Of a stretch of DNA of 11,486 nt, positions 6,449 to 11,486 are shown piece by piece. The translations under genes were made by a program, and so were the position numbers. The stretch spans positions 1-11,486 of the forward strand of contig CAZBPZ010000051.1 in assembly GCA_964493955.1 (NCBI GenBank), given 5' to 3'. Under the pieces are notes generated by a model, which was not told the DNA's origin, made no database searches, and was given only the letters and a program-made list of their open reading frames with translations. The first letter of the stretch is position 1; each line of letters begins with the position of its first letter. This DNA comes from CAZBPZ01 sp964493955 (lineage in GTDB: Bacteria > Chloroflexota > Dehalococcoidia > Dehalococcoidales > Fen-1064).

Positions 6449-7545
6449 GCCTGCCCCACCTGGGTAACCTGCACATACCCCTGAAGGCGCTCTTCCGCCG
6501 GCTCGGGGTTGACTTCGTGGTACCCCCGATGAACACCCAGCGCACCCTGTCGCTCGGTGCCCGCTACTCCCCGGAAGGGCTGTGCATCCCCTTCAAGCTA
6601 ACACTCGGCAACCTCATCGAGGCGGCCGAGCAGGGGGCCGATACCCTCCTGATGCCGGGGGGCTACGGCATCTGCCGGCTGGGCTACTACACCCGCGTGC
6701 AGGAGCAGGTGCTGCGCAGCCTGGGCTACGACGCACAGATCTTGGAGCTGGGTGTTTCGGAGAACAAGTTCACCGGCCTGCTCAACCTCTTCCGGCAGGT
6801 CTCCGGGGGCGCCCCGCTGCACCGTGTCCTCTCTGCCTTTCGCTTCGGCCTGGCCAAGCTCAACACGCTGGACTACCTGGAGCGCCTTACCCAGAAGGTA
6901 AGGCCGGTGGAGCTTACCAGGGGCACGGCCAACCGTATCTATGACCGCGCCGTGGCGGCCATTGACGAGGCCGACGATTATACCAGCCTCAAGCGGCTGC
7001 GCCAGGAGTTTGCCCGCGAACTGGAAAGCGTGCCCCGGGACGAGCGGGCCCGGCCGCTGGTGGTGGGCATCACCGGCGAGTTCTACGTGGTGCTGGAGCC
7101 CTTCAGCAGCTTTGATATCGAGCGCGAGCTGGGCAAGATGGGGGTGGAGGTCAGGCGCAAGACGTTTATCTCGGGGTGGACCAAGTTCACCATGTTCCTG
7201 AACCCCTTCGGCATCAACGAGAACAGGCGCATCCACCGGGCCGCCCTGCCGTACCTCAAGCGCGACGTGGGGGGCGACGGCTGGGAATCGGTCGGCGAGA
7301 AGGTGCTCCACGCCGGTGAGTATGACGGTCTCATACACCTTGCCCCCTTTACCTGCATGCCCGAGATTATCGCCCAGAATATCATGCCTTCCACCCGCGA
7401 GCAGCTACCGGTACTCACCATCCTGTGCGACGAGCAGATTGCCAAACCGGGGGTGATAACCCGGCTGGAAGCGTTCGTTGACCTGCTGGAGCGCCGGCGC
7501 CGTACCCGCGAGAGGGCGCGGCGGAGTGCGGGGGGTGTGCGATGA
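6439..7545 (+). CDS. COG3581-like CoA protein activase
   Basis: A 368-residue protein related to COG3581, the region next to DUF2229 in large activase-related polypeptides and similar in layout to 2-hydroxyacyl-CoA dehydratase subunits. Visible motifs are the N-terminus MRVSLPHLGNLHIPLKALF, TLSLGARYSPEGLCIPFK (Cys49), GGYGICRLGYY (Cys79), VVGITGEFYVVLEPF (208-222), APFTCMPEIIAQNIMP (Cys306) and a C-terminal TRLEAFVDLLERRR. Four cysteines (49, 79, 306, 330) could hold an iron-sulfur cluster. The C-terminal LCDEQIAKPG (329-338) departs from the DEQTGEAG-like pattern I recall for relatives. ATG 6439 has GGAGGT (6423-6428) in front; an upstream ATG at 6337 in this frame would run inside the previous gene and adds no family sequence. 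It probably acts with both neighbours as one complex. Confidence 0.8.
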   Translation: MRVSLPHLGNLHIPLKALFRRLGVDFVVPPMNTQRTLSLGARYSPEGLCIPFKLTLGNLIEAAEQGADTLLMPGGYGICRLGYYTRVQEQVLRSLGYDAQILELGVSENKFTGLLNLFRQVSGGAPLHRVLSAFRFGLAKLNTLDYLERLTQKVRPVELTRGTANRIYDRAVAAIDEADDYTSLKRLRQEFARELESVPRDERARPLVVGITGEFYVVLEPFSSFDIERELGKMGVEVRRKTFISGWTKFTMFLNPFGINENRRIHRAALPYLKRDVGGDGWESVGEKVLHAGEYDGLIHLAPFTCMPEIIAQNIMPSTREQLPVLTILCDEQIAKPGVITRLEAFVDLLERRRRTRERARRSAGGVR

Positions 7546-8531
7546 AAATGTACCTGGGGGTTGACGTTGGCTCGGTGACAACCAAGCTGGCCCTGCTGGA
7601 CGAGGCGGACAACCTGGTGGAAAGCGTCTACCTGCTGACCCGGGGAGAGCCCATCGCGGCCATACAGGAAGGGTTACGGCGGATTGCCACCGCCATGCCG
7701 CCCGGCGCCCGGATAGGCGGGGCCGGCACCACCGGCAGCGCCCGCTTTCTGGCCGGGGTCATCACCGGGGCGGACCTGGTGAAGAATGAAATCACCACCC
7801 ATGCCGTGGCCACGCTGCACTACTACCCGGACGTACGCACCATCTTTGAAATCGGCGGGCAGGACAGTAAGATTACCCTGGTACGTGACGGCGTCGTGAC
7901 CGATTTTGCCATGAACACCGTCTGCGCCGCCGGCACCGGCAGCTTCCTGGACCACCAGGCGCTGCGGCTCAACATGACAATCGAGGAGCTGAGCCAGCGC
8001 GCCCTGGCCAGCCGGATGCCGGTGCGGATTGCGGGGCGTTGCACCGTCTTCGCCGAATCTGATATGGTGCACAAGCAGCAGATGGGGCACCGGGTGGATG
8101 ACATCCTGTACGGGCTGTGCCAGGCCCTGGTGCGGAACTACCTGGGGAACGTGGGGCTGGGCAAGGAAATACTGCCGCCAATCGTCTTCCAGGGCGGGGT
8201 GGCCTTCAACCAGGCCATCGTCAGGGCGTTCCGCGAGGAGCTGGGTACAGACATCATCGTGCCGCCGCACCACGAGGTGATGGGGGCCATCGGCGCCGCC
8301 CTCCTCGTCCACGAGGAGATGGAGGAGGCCGGGGCCGAAAGCACCTTCCACGGATTTGCCCGCAGCGAGGCCCACTACGACACCTCCTCGTTCGAGTGCA
8401 AGGCCTGCCCCAACCATTGCGAGGTAGCCCAGCTTTCGCTCGAAGGGAAGGTACTGGCACGCTGGGGCGGGCGCTGCGACATGTGGGAACGGGTAACAGC
8501 CGACTCCCGGCAAGGTATGCCGTCAGGCTGA
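7542..8531 (+). CDS. HgdC/BadF-type acyl-CoA dehydratase activase ATPase
   Basis: A 329-residue ASKHA-fold ATPase of the BadF/BadG/BcrA/BcrD family (COG1924). Relatives are homodimers with one bridging [4Fe-4S] cluster that couple ATP hydrolysis to injecting a low-potential electron into a partner enzyme. Evidence: phosphate-1 motif GVDVGSVTTKLALLD (6-20), IGGQDSK (104-110), the two cluster cysteines in NTVCAAGTGSF (Cys128) and AGRCTVFAESDM (Cys167), VFQGGVAFNQAI (215-226) and a C-terminal ATPase helix HHEVMGAIGAALL (243-255). Past the usual end (about residue 260) an extension carries CKACPNHC (Cys286, 289, 293) and GGRCDMW (Cys312), a possible extra metal or cluster site. The start overlaps the preceding stop as ATGA, with a G-rich Shine-Dalgarno near 7530; ATG 7548 is an alternative. 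Its partners are probably the two preceding proteins. Confidence 0.9.
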   Translation: MKMYLGVDVGSVTTKLALLDEADNLVESVYLLTRGEPIAAIQEGLRRIATAMPPGARIGGAGTTGSARFLAGVITGADLVKNEITTHAVATLHYYPDVRTIFEIGGQDSKITLVRDGVVTDFAMNTVCAAGTGSFLDHQALRLNMTIEELSQRALASRMPVRIAGRCTVFAESDMVHKQQMGHRVDDILYGLCQALVRNYLGNVGLGKEILPPIVFQGGVAFNQAIVRAFREELGTDIIVPPHHEVMGAIGAALLVHEEMEEAGAESTFHGFARSEAHYDTSSFECKACPNHCEVAQLSLEGKVLARWGGRCDMWERVTADSRQGMPSG

Positions 8532-8539
8532 GGGAGCAG

Positions 8540-9571
8540 ATGATAATTGCCGTTGATGCCGCCGGGGGCGAGTACGCTCCGCATGAGATTGTCAAGGGCG
8601 CTGTCAAGGCAGCACGTGACTTCAAGGTGGGCATTGCCCTGGTGGGCCGCAAGGACCTCCTCTACGTGCAGGCCGGCCGTTACCTCAAGAAGCTGGATAT
8701 AACCATCGTCAATGCGGGCCAGGTAATTGAAGACCGCGAGCACCCCATCGAGGCGGTCCAGGCCAAGCCGGACTCCTCAATCGTGGTCGGCATCAACCTG
8801 GTCAGGTCCGGCATGGCCTCGGCCTTCGTCTCGGCGGGTAATACCGGGGCAGTCCTCTACGCTGCGCTGGCCACACTGGGGCGAATAGAGGGAGTGGAAA
8901 GGCCCGCCATCGGCAGCCTCATCGGCATCAACCCCGGCAACCCGACCCTGCTGATAGATTCAGGCGCAAATGCCAGCTGTCGCCCCAGCCACCTTCTCCA
9001 GTTTGCCTACCTCGGCTCAATCTACATGCGCGAGGTGATGGGGGTGGAGTCCCCCCGGGTGGGCCTGCTGAGCAACGGCGAGGAGGATACCAAGGGTAAC
9101 AAGCTGGTGCGTGACGCGCACCAGCTGCTGCGCCGGGCCGAGCTCAACTTCGTCGGCAACGTTGAGGGGCACAGCTTTGCCCGCGGCCGGGCCGATGTCA
9201 TCGTGACGGACGGTTTCACCGGCAACATCGTCCTCAAAGCAATGGAGGGCCTGGGGGATAGCTTCCTCCGGCTGCGCAACGTGGGCCGTGTCTTTACCAG
9301 CGCCAGCCACTCTCAGGCCAGCGGCGAAATCTTCGACACCGGGCTGGGCTCGCTCATCAAGCGTATCGACTACCGCGAGTCCGGGGGGGCGTCACTGGTG
9401 GGGGTCAACGGCGATATTATCATCGCCCACGGCCGCAGCCAGGCCAAGGCAATCCGCAACGCCATCGGCCTGGCCAAGCGGAGCGTGGAGCGTGGTGTCT
9501 GCCAGGTCATCCGGCAGCAGGACTTCTTCCAGAGAGCGGCCAGGAATGCCGTCACAGCCTCCGATGGTTAG
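8540..9571 (+). CDS. plsX: Phosphate acyltransferase PlsX
   Basis: Converts acyl-ACP plus phosphate to acyl-phosphate, the acyl donor for PlsY in bacterial phospholipid synthesis; a peripheral, membrane-associated enzyme. The 343-residue length is typical. Motifs are the N-terminal IIAVDAAGGEYAPHEIVKGA (2-21; the usual DAMGGD reads DAAGGE here), EHPIEAVQAKPDSS, SAGNTGAVLYAAL (97-109), LIDSGANASCRP (139-150), LLSNGEEDTKGN (177-188), FVGNVEG, VIVTDGFTGNIVLKAMEG and the late GVNGDIIIAHGRSQAKAIRNAI. ATG 8540 follows the previous stop by eight bases with GAGGGAG just upstream. In many bacteria plsX sits with rpmF, fabH or fabD; here it follows activase genes instead. Its 3' end overlaps the small thiol protein gene. 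Confidence 0.95.
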   Translation: MIIAVDAAGGEYAPHEIVKGAVKAARDFKVGIALVGRKDLLYVQAGRYLKKLDITIVNAGQVIEDREHPIEAVQAKPDSSIVVGINLVRSGMASAFVSAGNTGAVLYAALATLGRIEGVERPAIGSLIGINPGNPTLLIDSGANASCRPSHLLQFAYLGSIYMREVMGVESPRVGLLSNGEEDTKGNKLVRDAHQLLRRAELNFVGNVEGHSFARGRADVIVTDGFTGNIVLKAMEGLGDSFLRLRNVGRVFTSASHSQASGEIFDTGLGSLIKRIDYRESGGASLVGVNGDIIIAHGRSQAKAIRNAIGLAKRSVERGVCQVIRQQDFFQRAARNAVTASDG

Positions 9572-9875
9572 AGTCAGTGTCATCGACGATACCCGGCAGC
9601 GCAAATGTGATGCCGGCTGCGGGGTGGACTGGTCCTCGCCGGAGGTGGTGGAGGTGGCGCGCCGGCGGTTGCAGGAGCGTTTCGGTGGCGGGGTAACGCT
9701 GAGCTACCTGGACCTGGCTGGCGGGGAAGCGGCCCCCGGGTGGCCTGAAGCCATTCGCGAGAGGAACCTGCCCGTCCCGCTGTTGCTCGTCAACGGGCAC
9801 CTCAGGATTGCCGGCCAGTTTGACGTGCGCCGCGTCCTGGACGCGGTGGAAGCCGAGATGGAGATAGAGACATGA
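9546..9875 (+). CDS. Small CxxxC thioredoxin-fold-like protein (YuzD/DUF1462-like)
   Basis: A 109-residue cytosolic protein from ATG 9546, or 103 from ATG 9564; the second start, giving MVRVSVIDD, fits a beta-strand start better but has no Shine-Dalgarno. It has a strand, then CDAGCGVDW with Cys21 and Cys25 (CxxxC), an amphipathic helix (32-46), a strand (TLSYLDL, 51-57), a helix, then LPVPLLLVNGHLRIAG (75-90), where Pro76/Pro78 occupy the place of the thioredoxin cis-proline, and a final helix. This order and the 'P-hydrophobic-V-N/E-G' strand resemble Bacillus YuzD (DUF1462). No characterised function can be assigned; a thiol-disulfide role is inferred from the cysteines and from overlap with the thioredoxin reductase gene (ATGA, 9872-9875). 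It overlaps plsX by 26 nt (or 8 from the later start). Confidence 0.65.
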   Translation: MPSQPPMVRVSVIDDTRQRKCDAGCGVDWSSPEVVEVARRRLQERFGGGVTLSYLDLAGGEAAPGWPEAIRERNLPVPLLLVNGHLRIAGQFDVRRVLDAVEAEMEIET

Positions 9876-10813
9876 CAGCACCTACCGGAAAACAGGCTAC
9901 ACCCTGCCGGGACATCATCATCGTCGGGGGCGGACCGGCCGGGCTGACGGCCGGTCTCTACGCTGCCCGGGACCGGCGGGACTGCCTGCTGCTCGAGCGC
10001 GGGCTCATCGGCGGGCAGATTACCAGCGCCGAGCGCATTGAGAACTACCCCGGCTTTCCTGACGGAATATCGGGGGCGGAGCTGGGGGAGGCCCTGCACC
10101 AGCAGGCCACCCGCTTCGGCCTGGAGACGGCCTACGCCGAGGTCACCGGCCTCAGGGTGGAGGGGGACACCAGGGTGGTGACCAGCAGCGAGGGCGAGTT
10201 CCGGGCGCGGGTGGTTATCCTGGCCGGAGGCTCAAGCCGCCGGCAGCTTGGCGTGCCGGGTGAGCGTGAGTTTACCGGCCGCGGTGTCTCCTACTGCGCC
10301 ACCTGCGATGCCGCCTTCTTCACCGACCGGCCGGTAGCCGTCATCGGCGGGGGCGACTCGGCCGTAACGGAGGCCCTGCACCTGGCGCGCTTTGCCTCGG
10401 CAGTGACACTGGTGCACCGCCGCCACGAGCTACGCGCCACCAAAATCCTGCAGGAAAAGCTCCTGGCCGAACCGAGGATAAGCATCCGCTGGGATAGCAC
10501 GGTGGAGCGTATTGAAGGGGACGACTTCGTGACGCGGCTGGTACTCAACGACCTGCCCTCCGGCACCAGGCAGGTGCTTGAAGTGGCCGGCGTGTTTGTT
10601 TCAATCGGGGCACAGCCGGACACAGGCTACCTGCGGGGTGTCATCCCCCTGGACGAGACCGGCCATATCATCACCAACGAGAAGATGGAGACCCCGGTGC
10701 CGGGGGTCTTCGCCGCCGGCGACATCCGCCACAACTCGGCGCGCCAGGCAATCTCGGCCGCCGGTGACGGTGCCACCGCTGCCATCTTCGCCACCCACTA
10801 CCTCACCCGCTAG
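9872..10813 (+). CDS. trxB: Thioredoxin-disulfide reductase-type flavoprotein
   Basis: A 313-residue FAD/NAD(P)H enzyme of the low-molecular-weight thioredoxin reductase family, passing electrons from NAD(P)H to a thioredoxin-type partner. FAD-binding motif IIIVGGGPAGLTAGLYAAR (15-33), IENYPGFPDGISGAEL (56-71), redox-active CATC (Cys142, Cys145), the second Rossmann motif VAVIGGGDSAVTEAL (155-169), the NADPH-type HRRHELRA (182-189), and the C-terminal FAD site FAAGDIRHNSARQAISAAGDGATAA (280-304) are all intact and of normal length. GGAG (9860-9863) lies eight bases before ATG 9872. The start overlaps the preceding CxxxC protein stop, so that small protein is a candidate electron acceptor. It is the last gene of the long rightward unit; no clear terminator follows. 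Confidence 0.93.
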   Translation: MTAPTGKQATPCRDIIIVGGGPAGLTAGLYAARDRRDCLLLERGLIGGQITSAERIENYPGFPDGISGAELGEALHQQATRFGLETAYAEVTGLRVEGDTRVVTSSEGEFRARVVILAGGSSRRQLGVPGEREFTGRGVSYCATCDAAFFTDRPVAVIGGGDSAVTEALHLARFASAVTLVHRRHELRATKILQEKLLAEPRISIRWDSTVERIEGDDFVTRLVLNDLPSGTRQVLEVAGVFVSIGAQPDTGYLRGVIPLDETGHIITNEKMETPVPGVFAAGDIRHNSARQAISAAGDGATAAIFATHYLTR

Positions 10814-10847
10814 CCGCGGCACGGCCCCGCCAGGAGTTGCGGGCGGC

Positions 10848-10876
10848 TTGACAGACTACACGGTAACGTGTACACT
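10848..10876 (+). promoter_or_regulatory. Sigma70-like promoter of the macro-domain gene
   Basis: A perfect -35 TTGACA (10848-10853) and TACACT (10871-10876, 4 of 6 matches) are separated by exactly 17 bp in the 88-nt gap after trxB. The expected transcript start near 10883 leaves a leader of about 19 nt containing GGGGTG (10893-10898). Confidence 0.65.
10857..10872. promoter_or_regulatory. Candidate operator: 16-bp inverted repeat in promoter spacer
   Basis: TACACG-GTAA-CGTGTA is a perfect inverted repeat with 6-bp arms, lying between the -35 and -10 hexamers and touching the -10. An overlapping perfect palindrome GTGTACAC occupies 10868-10875. A dimeric repressor bound here would block RNA polymerase. 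The regulator is unknown. Confidence 0.45.
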
Positions 10877-10901
10877 TCCCTGCAAACGTTTCGGGGTGCC
10901 T

Positions 10902-11402
10902 ATGAGACTGGAGGCCATCCAGGGAGACATCACACAAATTGAGGCCGAAGCAATCGTCAACGCCGCCAACAACCGCTTCTGGATGGGTGGCGGCGTGGCC
11001 GGGGCCATCAAGCGGGCCGGCGGGCCGGAGATAGAGGCCGAAGCAATGCAGCAGGGGCCGGTACCGGTAGGGGAGGCGGTAGCCACCGGGGCCGGACGCC
11101 TCAAGGCACGCTACGTCATCCACGCGGCCGTCATGGGGCAGGACCTGGCAACGGACGCCACTATCATCCGCCGGGCTACCGCCAGCAGCCTGCGCCTGGC
11201 CGACCGGCTGGGGGTCAGGAGCCTCGCCTTTCCGGCGCTGGGTACCGGGGTCGGGAGGTTCCCGGTGGCAGAGTGCGCCCGCATCATGGTGGACGAGGTG
11301 CGGCTCCACGGCGAGGGTGAGACGGGCCTCGAGCGGGTGGTCTTCGTCCTCTTCGACGAGGCCACCTACACCGCCTTTCGCGCCGAGCTCACCCGGGGCT
11401 GA
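10902..11402 (+). CDS. Macro-domain protein (ADP-ribose/O-acetyl-ADP-ribose binding or hydrolase)
   Basis: A 166-residue stand-alone macro domain, the normal size for bacterial members that bind ADP-ribose and often hydrolyse O-acetyl-ADP-ribose or remove ADP-ribose from proteins. Motifs in order: IQGDITQIEAEAIVNAANN (6-24; Asp9 and the NAAN asparagines face the ligand), GGGVAGAIKRAGG (29-41), GEAVATGAGRLKARYVIHAA (57-76), and the phosphate loop FPALGTGVGRFP (110-121). The strand VVFVLFDE (146-153) ends with the Phe that stacks on adenine in relatives. ATG 10902 is preceded by GGGGTG three bases away. It has its own promoter with a candidate operator, so it is likely regulated apart from trxB. 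Specificity between deacetylase and mono-ADP-ribosyl hydrolase cannot be decided from sequence. Confidence 0.9.
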   Translation: MRLEAIQGDITQIEAEAIVNAANNRFWMGGGVAGAIKRAGGPEIEAEAMQQGPVPVGEAVATGAGRLKARYVIHAAVMGQDLATDATIIRRATASSLRLADRLGVRSLAFPALGTGVGRFPVAECARIMVDEVRLHGEGETGLERVVFVLFDEATYTAFRAELTRG

Positions 11403-11486
11403 GCCAGGCGCGGCCGTCCGGGGGTTCTACCCGCCGTCTCATGCCACGTCCACCAAATGCCCTCCGCCGGGACGGTGGCTCCGCCC

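Noticed and set aside
7674..8513. Minus-strand open frame (279 residues) opposite the HgdC-type gene
   Set aside because: It is antisense to well-conserved ATPase and cluster motifs, so it is explained by codon bias.
8117..8539. Extension of the plsX frame 141 codons upstream into the activase gene
   Set aside because: The Arg/Gly/Pro-rich translation matches no family, and ATG 8540 with a Shine-Dalgarno begins the PlsX homology.
10826..10843. Possible terminator CCCGC-N8-GCGGG after trxB
   Set aside because: The stem is only five base pairs and no T-run follows, so an intrinsic terminator is not supported; Rho-dependent termination remains possible.
11416..11433. GGGGGTTCTACCC hairpin downstream of the macro-domain gene
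   Set aside because: The stem is three to four base pairs with no T-tract, too weak to call a terminator.
11439..11486. Minus-strand open frame entering from the right edge, ending ...GGGHLVDVA stop
   Set aside because: It could be the C-terminus of a convergent gene, but 15 codons are too few to identify or to separate from chance.
1..11486. CRISPR arrays, tRNA/rRNA genes, insertion sequences
   Set aside because: I saw no regularly spaced repeats, no tRNA- or rRNA-like segments and no transposase-like reading frames; nearly all the DNA is accounted for by the listed genes.

Overview
The window is GC-rich (roughly two thirds GC by eye) and densely packed with bacterial genes, many of them overlapping. 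GTG and TTG starts are common. The gene content suggests an anaerobic bacterium: CoA-enzyme activase proteins of the HgdC/BadF type together with COG3580- and COG3581-like partners, and paired single-domain MaoC hotdog proteins. A Chloroflexota (Dehalococcoidia-like) origin would fit best, but this is an inference from gene families and not a placement.

Left part (1-4002). A minus-strand pabB (aminodeoxychorismate synthase component I) is cut off by the window start. It diverges from a two-gene plus-strand operon of MaoC/hotdog dehydratase-like proteins, and each direction has a recognisable promoter in the 123 bp between them. The second hotdog gene converges on a minus-strand MFS exporter gene so tightly that both stop codons lie inside one ACTAGT sequence. 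Upstream of the MFS gene on the same strand is a class I SAM-dependent methyltransferase, with its own promoter reading leftward.

Middle and right part (4254-10813). A second divergent promoter region (4003-4253) starts a long rightward transcription unit of seven genes with no room for internal terminators: an M20-family amidohydrolase, a COG3580/DUF2229-like protein, a COG3581-like CoA protein activase, an HgdC/BadF-type ATPase activase, plsX (phosphate acyltransferase), a small CxxxC thioredoxin-fold-like protein, and a trxB-type thioredoxin reductase. Five of the six junctions overlap (by 4, 10, 4, 30 and 4 nt); only the activase-plsX junction has a gap, of 8 nt.

Right end (10814-11486). 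A macro-domain (ADP-ribose-binding) protein follows, with its own strong sigma70-like promoter. The spacer of that promoter carries a perfect 16-bp inverted repeat, a good operator candidate. The last 84 nt hold no gene I can support.

The most interesting part is 5426-8531. It encodes, as three translationally coupled proteins, what many anaerobes carry as one very large 'acyl-CoA dehydratase activase-related' polypeptide. Cysteines are placed as iron-sulfur ligands would be, and no recognisable dehydratase substrate enzyme lies in the window. It may be an ATP-driven low-potential reductase of unknown substrate. Its co-transcription with an amidohydrolase, a phospholipid-synthesis enzyme and a small thiol-redox pair is unexplained.
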